Shown here in pieces: positions 1-8,590 of a stretch of DNA of 64,000 nt. The first letter of the stretch is position 1; the number at the start of each line of letters is the position of its first letter. The translations under genes were made by a program, and so were the position numbers. The notes under the pieces were generated by a model. That model had not been told where the DNA came from. It worked only from the letters and a program-made list of their open reading frames with translations, and searched no databases. This stretch comes from Flavobacteriales bacterium UBA1986 (GTDB lineage: Bacteria; Bacteroidota; Bacteroidia; Flavobacteriales_G; Salibacteraceae). The stretch spans positions 26,248 to 90,247 of the forward strand of contig DDDG01000025.1 in assembly GCA_002336245.1 (NCBI GenBank), given 5' to 3'.

Positions 1-136
1 ATTGTGTCTCCGAAACCTCCATTTCATCTTCAAGAGAGGCGTCACTTTCCGATGGAGCATCGCTACTGCAAGAACCTAAGCTCATTCCAAGAAGAAGAAA
101 AGCAGCAATTGAATATGACGATAAGGAATTGAGCAT
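1..136 (-). CDS. Lipoprotein, N-terminal part only (runs off the window)
   Basis: Reading leftward from ATG at 136 gives at least 45 residues that start MLNSLSSYSIAAFLLLGM and reach the lipobox LGSC, so this is the signal peptide and first mature residues of a lipoprotein. The mature start is rich in Ser, Asp and Glu, as is usual for a flexible tether. It starts 4 bases after the stop of the gene to its right, so it is probably the third gene of a leftward operon with the two secreted proteins at 141-1513. The rest lies outside the window and no function can be given. Confidence 0.7.
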   Translation of the reverse strand, partial: MLNSLSSYSIAAFLLLGMSLGSCSSDAPSESDASLEDEMEVSETQ

Positions 137-140
137 ATTC

Positions 141-641
141 TTAAACGTTTTTATAACCAGACGCTAGAACAATGCAACCCTTTTGAATGACTTCATCCTC
201 AGTGTCCTCTAGTGCTGGAACAATGTAGTTTATGTAGACGCGGTTTTTTAAGTATTCCTCGTCCAACTCAAATGTGAATTGCTTCTCAGAAGATTCCATG
301 ATCTTAACTGGATTCTTACGCATTCCCATCGGTTGGTCATAAACTTCAACTTTAACGTCGACGGGTAAACCTTCACAATTCACGACGAATTTGTATTTAG
401 TGTCGAAGAAGAGAGGAATTGCAACCTCTTTGACTTGGTCGTAATTCTTAAAGGTCACGTTTGTGGTAGTAGTTCGCTCGTATCGATAAGGAACCATTTC
501 TTTTTTCACCGCTTGAATCGACTCACTTCGTTTGCAAGCATCATTGACTCCGGCTTCTTTCTTACCTCCGGATAAAGAGGTTCCTAAGATGAAAACAATG
601 GCCAGTAGGCCACTTGTGCTAAGGATTGATTTCAATTGCAT
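141..641 (-). CDS. Secreted protein of unknown function
   Basis: A 166-residue protein with an N-terminal hydrophobic segment (about residues 5-24) that looks like a signal peptide. There is no convincing lipobox (GTSLSGG, no Cys). The mature part has alternating polar and hydrophobic stretches, suggesting a small beta-rich domain, and three Cys residues. I do not recognise a family. It lies 8 bases downstream of the lipoprotein at 650-1513 and 4 bases upstream of the partial lipoprotein at the window edge, so the three are likely one transcript and may act together in the envelope. Confidence 0.6.
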   Translation of the reverse strand: MQLKSILSTSGLLAIVFILGTSLSGGKKEAGVNDACKRSESIQAVKKEMVPYRYERTTTTNVTFKNYDQVKEVAIPLFFDTKYKFVVNCEGLPVDVKVEVYDQPMGMRKNPVKIMESSEKQFTFELDEEYLKNRVYINYIVPALEDTEDEVIQKGCIVLASGYKNV

Positions 642-649
642 GATGTTTT

Positions 650-1513
650 CTAACTGTTAGTGATTAAGTTTCTCATATTGGTTACACTCTTGGCGATCTG
701 ATCGATATGAGCCTGAGTGATTTCGTAACCATCTCCACCTTTGTTGTCTTGCTTTTCACTGATTTCATAAAGTGAAAGAAGGCTTTTCATTTGAGATCTT
801 AGTTCGTCCAATTTAGGAGATGTTTGCTCGATCTGAGACAATAACCCGACCACATTTTGAAGAACCGTCATTTGCTCAGCAATTCTGGCGGGAATACTAT
901 TTGAATTGTCTCTTGTAGAATTAGCACCCAAATGCATTCCTTCAACCCAGCCACCAGCAAAAATGATTACTTCTATCTCGTCTTGACCATTCTCGTGAAT
1001 GTGCAAGTCAATGCGGTCTTGAATATCAATCAATAGGTTTAATACTGAATCCTGGTTTCCAAGGTTGGCTTCGAAGCGCTCCACGAGGTTAGTTCCGTCA
1101 AAAACACTTCCCATTCCTACTTCCTGAGAAACATCCTTGATGGATTTTAAAAACTCCTTACCGGTTTGAGTTTGATCGTTTAAAATGCAATAAGTCATGT
1201 CCGCAAATAGAATCCCTAAGGCCAAAGACTTATCGACTGAGGTCGTTAAGTTGTTTGCGGCATTTGGATTGACCACTAAACCTTCCTGGTAATTTAAACC
1301 GGCGTTCTTAAAAATGGAACCGATTTGTAATGGACTTGGAAGCATGAACACCTGATCTGGCTCATCATCTTCCTCAAATTCCATTTCTATATCGTCCCCA
1401 GAAATTTCATCTTCGATGGCGTCGGCCACGGTATTGTTGGAGTTATCCCCTGAAGAACAGGAGGCTAGCGTGAACAAAAAGGTCACTGCAAAAATTAGAG
1501 CGGATATTCTCAT
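650..1513 (-). CDS. Lipoprotein of unknown function
   Basis: I take the start at 1513 (MRISALIFAVTFLF), not the upstream in-frame ATG at 1555, because it places a normal lipoprotein signal directly at the N-terminus with lipobox LASC. That gives 287 residues. After the Cys comes an acidic Ser/Asn/Asp/Glu linker of about 40 residues, then a mostly helical domain with amphipathic helices toward the C-terminus. No known family is recognised. It is the first gene of a leftward three-gene set of exported proteins and is divergent from the Na+/H+ antiporter. Confidence 0.6.
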   Translation of the reverse strand: MRISALIFAVTFLFTLASCSSGDNSNNTVADAIEDEISGDDIEMEFEEDDEPDQVFMLPSPLQIGSIFKNAGLNYQEGLVVNPNAANNLTTSVDKSLALGILFADMTYCILNDQTQTGKEFLKSIKDVSQEVGMGSVFDGTNLVERFEANLGNQDSVLNLLIDIQDRIDLHIHENGQDEIEVIIFAGGWVEGMHLGANSTRDNSNSIPARIAEQMTVLQNVVGLLSQIEQTSPKLDELRSQMKSLLSLYEISEKQDNKGGDGYEITQAHIDQIAKSVTNMRNLITNS

Positions 1514-1603
1514 TGAATGATGGATTTTTCGATGGCTACGAAGATAATTAAACATTTCGATAGAACAATACTCAAAGTCGCGTAGGTAAAGGCTTTCACG
1601 TGC

Positions 1604-1633
1604 TTTGTCAATTGGCGAAGTTTTTTACTTTTG
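1604..1633 (+). promoter_or_regulatory. Bacteroidota-type promoter for the antiporter gene
   Basis: TTTG at 1604-1607, an 18-base spacer and TACTTTTG at 1626-1633 match the -33/-7 promoter pattern of Bacteroidota (TTTG and TAnnTTTG). The -7 box ends about 30 bases before the ATG at 1665. Confidence 0.6.
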
Positions 1634-1664
1634 AGAGCATCATGAATCACAGGTAACCTCGACT

Positions 1665-2975
1665 ATGACCCTACTTACTACTATGTTGAACGCTGGAACC
1701 GGCACCGGAATGGATGTTCTTGACCTCATCGCCCTTCTCGTCTTCCTCGCTGCCATCTTCACTTTCATCAATATTCACTACCTCAAATTGCCCGCCACTA
1801 TTGGTCTAATGATCTTGGCTTTAGTCATGTCTGTGGTCATCGTTGGAATTGGAATTTTATACGAGCCCCTGCGGAATGCCGCAGAGGAAATAATGCTCGA
1901 AACGGACTTTACAGATGTTCTTTTGAATATTATGTTGAACTTTTTACTGTTTGCTGGAGCCCTGCATGTCGACTTCCAAAAATTAAAAGAAGAAGCAGCC
2001 TCCGTTTTGGTTTTGGCCACTGTAGGTACACTGCTTTCTACTTTTTTAGTAGCTACGGCAATGTATTATGTGATTGGCGCCCTAGATGTCGGTTTTGAAG
2101 TGACTTACATACATTGTTTGCTTTTTGGAGCATTGATATCTCCTACGGATCCAATTGCGGTATTGGCCATTCTTAAAACGACAAAAATCTCTAAGAACTT
2201 GTCCATTAAAATTGAGGGAGAATCTCTTTTCAATGATGGGATTGGTGTTGTTGTCTTTTTAACCATTCTAGGAATTGCCACAAGTTCAGGTGGTGGCGAG
2301 TCCATGGAAGCGTCTAGTGTAGGCTTCCTGTTCGGTCAGGAAGTGTTCGGTGGAATCCTCATGGGACTCATGCTCGGATTCTTTGCTTATTACATTCTAG
2401 AAGTCATTGACAACGAACACATGGAGTTGGAGGTACTCACAACCTTATCCCTTGTATTGGTTGGTGGGCAGGCAGCACAGAGCCTACACATCTCAGGTCC
2501 ACTTTGTATGGTGGTTATGGGATTGGTTATCGGTCAAGGAAATTCAGAGGATACTGAAGAAGAAGGTATTGCTGGTGAATATGTCCTCAAGTTTTGGGAG
2601 TTGGTAGATGAAACGCTCAACGCGATACTCTTCATCTTAATTGGTCTGCAGATATTGATCATTACGTTTAACATGGACTACCTCTTAGCGGGTATCATTA
2701 GCATTTTCGTAACCCTTGGTTGCCGTTTAGTTGGAATTGGAATTCCACTCATCGTGATGGGTTTCTTCAAGAAAATGGATAAAGGCACGATTCCTATCCT
2801 GACCTGGGGTGGACTGCGCGGTGGACTTTCAGTTGCATTGGCACTTTCCCTTACAGGCGAGATTCCTAAAGATGTTACAGAATTGATTGTAGCTATCACT
2901 TACTGTGTAGCTCTCTTCTCGATTTTGGTGCAGGGAATGACCATCGAAAAACTCGTTAAACGCTACGCCGAATAG
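1665..2975 (+). CDS. Na+/H+ antiporter, CPA1 (NhaP/NHE-like) family
   Basis: A 436-residue inner-membrane protein with about 12 hydrophobic segments, the normal length for a bacterial CPA1 exchanger. Family signatures are visible: SPTDPIAV around residue 162 with the ion-binding Asp, EGESLFNDGIGVV around residue 187 (the NHE-type ND pair), and WGGLRGGLSVALAL near residue 378 with the conserved Arg. It should exchange cytoplasmic Na+ (or K+) for H+, giving salt and pH tolerance. It has its own promoter at 1604-1633 and a strong terminator just after the stop, so it is monocistronic. The exact start among the nearby N-terminal Met residues is less certain. Confidence 0.9.
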   Translation: MTLLTTMLNAGTGTGMDVLDLIALLVFLAAIFTFINIHYLKLPATIGLMILALVMSVVIVGIGILYEPLRNAAEEIMLETDFTDVLLNIMLNFLLFAGALHVDFQKLKEEAASVLVLATVGTLLSTFLVATAMYYVIGALDVGFEVTYIHCLLFGALISPTDPIAVLAILKTTKISKNLSIKIEGESLFNDGIGVVVFLTILGIATSSGGGESMEASSVGFLFGQEVFGGILMGLMLGFFAYYILEVIDNEHMELEVLTTLSLVLVGGQAAQSLHISGPLCMVVMGLVIGQGNSEDTEEEGIAGEYVLKFWELVDETLNAILFILIGLQILIITFNMDYLLAGIISIFVTLGCRLVGIGIPLIVMGFFKKMDKGTIPILTWGGLRGGLSVALALSLTGEIPKDVTELIVAITYCVALFSILVQGMTIEKLVKRYAE

Positions 2976-3001
2976 GAAAGGTCCTTCAAAAAGTTTTTTT
3001 T

Positions 3002-3035
3002 AAAAGGGTGCTCAATATTGAGCACCCTTTTTTTT
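3002..3035. terminator. Strong bidirectional intrinsic terminator
   Basis: Perfect 22-base palindrome GGGTGCTCAAT/ATTGAGCACCC at 3006-3027, preceded by AAAA and followed by T8. It lies between the convergent antiporter gene and the ABC transporter gene and has the A-stem-T layout needed to stop transcription from both sides. Confidence 0.9.
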
Positions 3036-3053
3036 GCCCTGATGACAGGTTGT

Positions 3054-3164
3054 TTTCCGTCATCGCTTCGACCCTTCGGATAATGAGTATTGTCCGCCAT
3101 TGCTTCGCTCCTTTGGGTAAAGAGTGTTGTCCGCCATTGCTTCGCTCCTTTGGGTAAACAGTGT
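3054..3164. repeat. 37-bp tandem repeat, three copies
   Basis: Units at 3054-3090, 3091-3127 and 3128-3164. The second and third differ at one base (AAAGAGTG versus AAACAGTG). The first has diverged at roughly nine positions but keeps the CGCTTCG core. It sits between the terminator and the 3' end of the ABC transporter gene. The units are adjacent with no spacers, so this is not a CRISPR array. Confidence 0.8.
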
Positions 3165-3347
3165 TAGAGTGACCTAGTTATAAAGTGATGGAGTGCTAGA
3201 GTGGCGGAACTTCTTAAGTTAAGCTTCCCCATGAATGTGACGAATATCGAAGTCGACAAGCCGAACAACTCAGTACCCTATGCTTAAAGCTCTGATCTAA
3301 TATTGTTGTAGGAAAGGCTAGAAGAAAAATAGAGGAGTGCAGAGGGA
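3165..3347. other. Rest of the 2976-3347 intergenic stretch; nothing recognised
   Basis: Between the tandem repeat and the stop of the ABC transporter gene I see no open frame with a plausible start and ribosome-binding site, no hairpin with a T-tract and no RNA gene. The stretch begins with short repeated phrases (gagtg, tagagtg), which may be decayed relatives of the 37-bp unit. Confidence 0.5.
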
Positions 3348-6300
3348 TTAACGCTGCCCAAACATTCTCAGAATCTTTTTGAGAAGATCCAAATAGAGTG
3401 TGGCAATCATTGTAAGTGTCATGATCCAAATGACCATAACATTTGCCCAAAAGGTGGGCAATACCTCTCCAAAAAAGACTTTCGTCGGAGCGAAGAAGTG
3501 TGAACGGAAAGCCATTCCATCTCTGTATATCGGGTCAGTTTGTTGAATCAAACGACCATCCATTTCGATGTTCACATCCAATTCAAGCTTGTTTGTGACC
3601 AAATCGCGTAAGCTCTCGTTGTGATACTGTCGCTTTAGCGCGATGAAACCACCCTCATCTTTATATTTCTTATTTAGTTTACTCATCACCACGTCTCTCT
3701 GATCGGTAGTGTAATTGTAAACCTTGATGTAGAAGTTTTTTAAACGATCCAAATAGTCCATCAAATCGTAAAGAAGGTCGGAGTTGACCTCAACGGCATT
3801 CAACTCTTCCATGCGGTCAAATTGAATCTTTTTTGTGAGCTCATTCTGAATGGCAATCTCATTGCGTAGAAGGGTCAGTGATGAAACGAAATCCTGTTCA
3901 TCCCGATCGTCTTTCTCCAGCATGTTCTGAATCTTGCCCACTTTAGCCTTCATCTTAGGTACCCAATAGATCTTTCGATAATCGGCCTTTTTCAACTCTT
4001 TGTCGTAAGGATAAATGGCCTGTTCGAACTTATTTTTGACAAATTGCTGAACAGAAAGTGCTTCAAAAGCCCATCGTGCGGTCATCATTTCCCCAATAAC
4101 AGGCACAACTGTTCTGCTGCTAATCGTTGGATTCAGTTTATCGAACTTTACAATTACTCCACTAAAGATGAGCTGAGGAATGACCAAGAAAGGAATGAGA
4201 ATGTATATAGTGACAGCCGAGTTGAAACTTGCTGAAATGTTTAGGCCGAGTGTGTTTGCGAAGCAGGCTGTAGAAAATAAGACCAGCCAATAATCGAAGT
4301 GCATCCCTTCGATGCCTAGAATTGAATTTCCGACCAAAACAAAGGTGAAAGTTTGAATGGCCGAAAGGCTAAACATAATTAGAATCTTACTCAGCAAATA
4401 CATGCTGTTGCTGAGATTTAGGAACTTCTCTCGATTTCGAATCTTTTGATCGCGTATGATCTCCTCCGCACTTACTGTGAGGCCAACGAAGAGTGCAACC
4501 ACCACAGACATAAACAAATATGCTGGGATGTTTTCGTTGTCCATGAAGACATAGTTTTCCTCTTCATGAACGTGATAAAAACGAATGAAGTAGGAGAGGA
4601 GCAAGGCCAGAACCGGACTTTCCAAAAGGTTGATGGCCAGATATTGTTTGTTGGTGAGCTTCGATAATACATCCCGAGTAACAAAAACAGAGAACTGCTT
4701 GATTGGATTCGGAATCTTAAACTCACTTTTTGGAGGAGTGCCTGGATCTTGAACATCGCGAATGTTCGGCGCAATGGCCTGCTTGTAATGCTCTACAAAC
4801 TCGTCGGGTAGAATTTTACGCTCAAGAGTAAAGTTTCCATACTCGTCAACAACTTTCGATTCGATGATGTTGAAAATCAGTTCAGGGTTCACATGACCTG
4901 AAGAATCCATGTCTTCTAGGTTCGCATAATTCGCGCGTTTCTTGAAGTAAGAAATACCCTCAACAGGATTTCCGTAATAAATCAGCCTTCCACCCAAGTC
5001 AAGAATGAGCAATTTGTCGAACATCTTGAAGATTTCCGAACTGGGTTGGTGAATTACAGTGAAAATCAATTTTCCGCGCAAAGAAAGTTCCTTGAGCAAG
5101 TCCATGATGTTCTCTGAATCTCGCGAAGAGAGTCCAGAGGTTGGTTCATCAACGAAAAGAATGGGAGGCTCCCGGATAAGTTCAAGCGCAATGTTCAATC
5201 TTTTACGCTGACCTCCACTAATGGTTTTATCCATTGGAGAGCCTACTTTAAGGTCTTTGGTTTCCAACAAGCCTAAATCACGTAGGGTGTTTAAAACCAT
5301 TTCTTCAATCTGAGCTTTACTCAAACGAGCAAAACACAATCGTGTATTGTAATAAAGGTTTTGGTAAACGGTTAAGTCCTCCATGAGAAGGTCATCCTGA
5401 GGGACATACCCAATAACTCCATCAATACGACTTTTAGGGTCGTTGATGTCAATGCCATTGATAGTAATAGCTCCTTCGGTAGGAACGTAGTTGCCATTTA
5501 GAACGTTGAGCAAGGTAGATTTTCCAGTTCCAGACCCACCCATGATACCGAGCAGTCCACCAGCTTCTTCAACAATGTCGAGTTTGTGGAGGCCAATGTT
5601 TCCTCCCTTGAACCTATACTGAATGTCTTTTGCCTTGAAAACGATTTTTTCTTTCTCGCTTACAGAAAGGTAAGCGCTAACAATGTCAGAGAAATAAATC
5701 GGAACGACTCTGGCATTGCGAATCGATGAGCCTTGAGGCACGATGTAGGATTTCCCCTTTTTAATGATCTGCCCATTGAGGTACAAATCTTCATCTCCGA
5801 AATAACGGAGAACATACATGCCTACACTAGGAAAGCGAAGAATGGAGCATTCTCCATCCAAATTTTCCGACATCTTGTATTTGCTTCTAGAGCGCTTGTT
5901 TGTGAGCTGCGTAGAACTGATGATCAGAATGTTTTCGTGGTCTGGAAGAGAGTATCGCTTATCGCTATCGAGGAACTTAAGACAGATGTCCGATTCTTCT
6001 TTGGGAATCTTGAATGAGTTGGAAACAAGGTTGATGAAACTCAGTTCGTGGTCTGAAATATTTTCATCTGCAAAGATGTATTCAATGAGACGAACCAAAA
6101 CCACCACCTTCTGGCGTTGTTGTAGGTCTTGGTTAATTTTTGAACAGACGTTAAGAACCACATCGTCGTTCACTTCTTCCGAGCTCTGGGTGTCTGTTCC
6201 AGAGAAATCAATACCGTGATAGCGTTTTACAAACTCTTCGTAACGCTTCACATATTTCTGGGCAACCTTAGCATTTAGCTCCCCCTCGAGATAGTGTTGG

Positions 6301-6389
6301 ACGACAGATCTACTCTGGCTTGTGATGTCATCGACATCCGAGGCCAGAGCAAAAAGTTTCATTAAGGCCTCTAATAGTTCCTCACTCAT
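3348..6389 (-). CDS. Large ABCG-type ABC transporter with TerB-like N-terminal domain
   Basis: 1013 residues. Residues 1-145 are helical with a TerB-like pattern (LVRLIEYIFADENISDHE near 100-120). Residues 160-240 form a small beta-rich, FHA-like region. The ATPase follows at about 250-480: Walker A GGSGTGKST, signature ISGGQRKRLN, Walker B ILFVDEPTSG and an H-loop HQPSSE. Then comes a membrane domain with about six hydrophobic segments (600-770 and 970-1005), interrupted by a long charged insertion (about 800-960). The order ATPase then membrane domain is that of ABCG/White exporters, so it probably works as a homodimer. The substrate is unknown. It has its own promoter (6409-6437) downstream of smpB. 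Confidence 0.85.
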   Translation of the reverse strand: MSEELLEALMKLFALASDVDDITSQSRSVVQHYLEGELNAKVAQKYVKRYEEFVKRYHGIDFSGTDTQSSEEVNDDVVLNVCSKINQDLQQRQKVVVLVRLIEYIFADENISDHELSFINLVSNSFKIPKEESDICLKFLDSDKRYSLPDHENILIISSTQLTNKRSRSKYKMSENLDGECSILRFPSVGMYVLRYFGDEDLYLNGQIIKKGKSYIVPQGSSIRNARVVPIYFSDIVSAYLSVSEKEKIVFKAKDIQYRFKGGNIGLHKLDIVEEAGGLLGIMGGSGTGKSTLLNVLNGNYVPTEGAITINGIDINDPKSRIDGVIGYVPQDDLLMEDLTVYQNLYYNTRLCFARLSKAQIEEMVLNTLRDLGLLETKDLKVGSPMDKTISGGQRKRLNIALELIREPPILFVDEPTSGLSSRDSENIMDLLKELSLRGKLIFTVIHQPSSEIFKMFDKLLILDLGGRLIYYGNPVEGISYFKKRANYANLEDMDSSGHVNPELIFNIIESKVVDEYGNFTLERKILPDEFVEHYKQAIAPNIRDVQDPGTPPKSEFKIPNPIKQFSVFVTRDVLSKLTNKQYLAINLLESPVLALLLSYFIRFYHVHEEENYVFMDNENIPAYLFMSVVVALFVGLTVSAEEIIRDQKIRNREKFLNLSNSMYLLSKILIMFSLSAIQTFTFVLVGNSILGIEGMHFDYWLVLFSTACFANTLGLNISASFNSAVTIYILIPFLVIPQLIFSGVIVKFDKLNPTISSRTVVPVIGEMMTARWAFEALSVQQFVKNKFEQAIYPYDKELKKADYRKIYWVPKMKAKVGKIQNMLEKDDRDEQDFVSSLTLLRNEIAIQNELTKKIQFDRMEELNAVEVNSDLLYDLMDYLDRLKNFYIKVYNYTTDQRDVVMSKLNKKYKDEGGFIALKRQYHNESLRDLVTNKLELDVNIEMDGRLIQQTDPIYRDGMAFRSHFFAPTKVFFGEVLPTFWANVMVIWIMTLTMIATLYLDLLKKILRMFGQR

Positions 6390-6408
6390 TTATACTGTCA
6401 AATCAGCC

Positions 6409-6437
6409 CAAATATAAAGACTCCGATAGAATATCAA
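6409..6437 (-). promoter_or_regulatory. Bacteroidota-type promoter for the ABCG-type transporter
   Basis: On the minus strand: TTG (6437-6435), an 18-base spacer and TATATTTG (6416-6409). The ATG at 6389 follows 20 bases later. It is placed in the 55-base gap after smpB, so the transporter can be transcribed separately from the metal operon. Confidence 0.65.
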
Positions 6438-6444
6438 TGGTTGC

Positions 6445-6900
6445 TCAGTCTTTTTGTTTTCTACTCAACTGCCTCTGCAAATCTTTGTCCTTGATACTCT
6501 CGCGTTTATCATATAATTTTTTTCCTCTGGCAAGTCCAATTTCGAGCTTAGCCCAGCCCTTTTCATTGATGAATAGAGCAACAGGTATTATGGTAAGCGC
6601 TTGGTCTTTGAGTTTTTTGAGCAATTTCTGCAATTCTCTTTTCTGAAGAAGAAGCTTACGCACACGTCGAGGCTCTTGCTCAACATAACCGGCGTTCGAG
6701 TACTCTTTTATGTACATGTTTTTCACGTACAATTCTTCCTTTTGAAAGAAGCAATAGGATTCGCTTATGCCTGCTTCACCGTTGCGCACAGATTTTATTT
6801 CTGGTCCAGTTAACTGAATGCCAGCGACAAACTTCTCCAACAACTCATAGTTGTAGTAAGCTTTTCTATTTTTAATGTAAATGTCTTTGCTAGCACTCAT
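6445..6900 (-). CDS. smpB: SsrA-binding protein SmpB
   Basis: 151 residues from the ATG at 6900, which overlaps the stop of the metal permease gene as ATGA; the upstream in-frame Met would extend the overlap and add a non-conserved leader. SmpB signatures: NRKAYYNYELLEKFVAGI near the N-terminus, LTGPEIKSVRNGEAGISESY, GLARGKKLYDKRESIK and a basic C-terminal tail that in SmpB folds into the mRNA channel. It binds tmRNA and delivers it to stalled ribosomes (trans-translation). It is the last gene of the metal-uptake operon, an unusual position, and is probably translationally coupled to it. No tmRNA gene was seen in the window. Confidence 0.95.
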   Translation of the reverse strand: MSASKDIYIKNRKAYYNYELLEKFVAGIQLTGPEIKSVRNGEAGISESYCFFQKEELYVKNMYIKEYSNAGYVEQEPRRVRKLLLQKRELQKLLKKLKDQALTIIPVALFINEKGWAKLEIGLARGKKLYDKRESIKDKDLQRQLSRKQKD

Positions 6901-7736
6901 GCTCGAACTCTCTTGCGAATCAACCAAACGAATATGAACAGAATTCCCGAGAAGAATGCCATAGATCCAGAAATGCTCGTACTGGTAAAATCGGCGAGAA
7001 AAAAGCCGCCAATGGCAATTATAAGGGCGAACGCACTCGAGAGAGTGTAAATTGATTTCATGCGATGGCTTATGAGCAATGCTGAGGCTCCAGGGGCGAC
7101 CAAAAAGGCAACAACTAAAACGGCACCTACATTTTCAAATGAAACAACTACTACAGCGGTAACCAAAATCATCAGAAAATAATTCCACACTTTGATGCGA
7201 ACTCCTTTTGATGCGGCGAAATCTGGATCAAATGAGGTGAGATTAAATCCTTTAAATGAAAATCGGAGCACAAGAATAAGAATGGCAAGAAGGCCCAATC
7301 CAAGCCAAAAGCTTCGTGGTCCCATGTCAGTACCATTCATAAACCAACGGTCTAAAGGGACGTAGGCGATTTCACCATAAAGAACATGTTCCTGATCAAG
7401 GTGTACTTGACTTGCGAAGACAGAAACCAAAATGACTCCAATCGAAAACAATACGGTGTAGATGAGTCCGATGGCACTGTCCTCCTTTAGTAAAGGAGAT
7501 TTTTTGAGCCATTCGATGCTAAGAACCAAGACCAATCCGGCGAGGGCTGCTCCTCCTAAAACCCCAATCAAGTTGGTGTCTCCGAAGTAAAAGTACCCCA
7601 TCACCATGCCTGGTAGAACCGCGTGCGACAAGGCGTCACCTATCATCACACTTTTGCGAAGGATGAGCAAATTTCCAACTAGACTGCAATTCAATGCAAC
7701 CAAACCTCCAACAACGATGATCCAAATCGAGTCCAT
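6897..7736 (-). CDS. Metal ABC transporter permease (TroD/MntB-like, ABC-3 family)
   Basis: 279 residues with about eight hydrophobic segments and ABC-3 family signatures such as RKSVMIGDALSHAVLPG near residue 27 and GAVLVVAFLVAPGASALL near 205. It forms the membrane channel for Mn2+, Zn2+ or Fe2+ with its paralogue next door. Its start codon shares one base with the stop of the upstream permease (TAATG), and its own stop overlaps smpB by four bases. Having two different permeases is the Tro-type layout. Confidence 0.9.
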   Translation of the reverse strand: MDSIWIIVVGGLVALNCSLVGNLLILRKSVMIGDALSHAVLPGMVMGYFYFGDTNLIGVLGGAALAGLVLVLSIEWLKKSPLLKEDSAIGLIYTVLFSIGVILVSVFASQVHLDQEHVLYGEIAYVPLDRWFMNGTDMGPRSFWLGLGLLAILILVLRFSFKGFNLTSFDPDFAASKGVRIKVWNYFLMILVTAVVVVSFENVGAVLVVAFLVAPGASALLISHRMKSIYTLSSAFALIIAIGGFFLADFTSTSISGSMAFFSGILFIFVWLIRKRVRA

Positions 7737-8590
7737 TAGCTATTCCCGAATTTCCTGCGAAAAGGCAGAACAGCAAAAACCATGAGGCTGAGGCAGATGA
7801 CAATCCAAGGACCTGTTGGCATGGCAGGTAGAGTGTAACTGACAAATGAACCAAGCAGCCCGGAAAGTCCGCCCACAAATGCGCTGATCAAAAGAATGAG
7901 CCAAAGTCGATTGGATAAAGCTTTTGAAACGATGGATGGAGCAATGAGCAGTGCTGCCATTAAAACTACTCCTACAGCTTGAATGCCAATGGCGACGGCC
8001 ATTACAGTTAAGCTCGACAAGATTCCGTTGTAAATGCGGACCCTCACACCAATGCTTTGAGCGAAGCCAGCATTGAAGGTGATCATTCGAAAACTTCGGA
8101 AGAATAGGATGAGGCAGGCGAATATCACTGCTGCGACAACAGTGATGTAGGTCAAGTCGTCTTGATTAATGGCAGCTGCCTTTCCGAAAAGAATGGCATC
8201 TAGCCCCGCCTGGCCAGCTCCGTAATTTTGCTGGATGTATGTAATGAGCATAACGCCAAGACCAAAGAAGACGCTGAGAACAAGTGCAAACAATGCATCA
8301 GGTCTCAATACACTTTTCCGACTGAAGTAGTCGGCGGCAATTCCCGAGAGTAAACCAGCTACCATAGCACCAATAAAAAGATGAATACCACTGCGAACAG
8401 GGTAGAGGATGAATGCCACACAGATTCCTGGAAGAATGGAGTGGGAAACAACATCTCCGAGCAGAGATTTGCGAGTTAGCACCATGAAGGTTCCAATACT
8501 TCCTGAGCAAGCTCCGATGAGGGCCGTGCCCAAAACAACGAGTCGTACGTTTGGGTCGCTGAATGAGAAGAATTGGAGGAAGTCGTTCAT
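7736..8590 (-). CDS. Metal ABC transporter permease (TroC-like, ABC-3 family)
   Basis: 284 residues, mostly hydrophobic, with the ABC-3 pattern: GACSGSIGTFMVLTRKSLLG, DVVSHSILPGICVAF near residue 50, GVVLMAALLIAPSIV near 210. It pairs with the next permease to form the channel. It overlaps the ATPase gene by four bases (ATGA). The two permeases are clearly related but not recently duplicated. The metal cannot be read from the permeases. Confidence 0.9.
   Translation of the reverse strand: MNDFLQFFSFSDPNVRLVVLGTALIGACSGSIGTFMVLTRKSLLGDVVSHSILPGICVAFILYPVRSGIHLFIGAMVAGLLSGIAADYFSRKSVLRPDALFALVLSVFFGLGVMLITYIQQNYGAGQAGLDAILFGKAAAINQDDLTYITVVAAVIFACLILFFRSFRMITFNAGFAQSIGVRVRIYNGILSSLTVMAVAIGIQAVGVVLMAALLIAPSIVSKALSNRLWLILLISAFVGGLSGLLGSFVSYTLPAMPTGPWIVICLSLMVFAVLPFRRKFGNS

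Noticed and set aside
3054..3164. Possible CRISPR array
   Set aside because: The 37-bp units are directly adjacent with no spacers, and no cas genes are present.
3214..3450. Leftward open frame overlapping the ABCG-type gene's 3' end
   Set aside because: It has Cys- and Ser-rich random-looking sequence, no ribosome-binding site, and overlaps a well-supported gene in another frame.
5733..6219. Two overlapping rightward open frames within the ABCG-type gene
   Set aside because: They are Arg/Ser-rich shadow translations with no start context; the minus-strand gene has continuous homology here.
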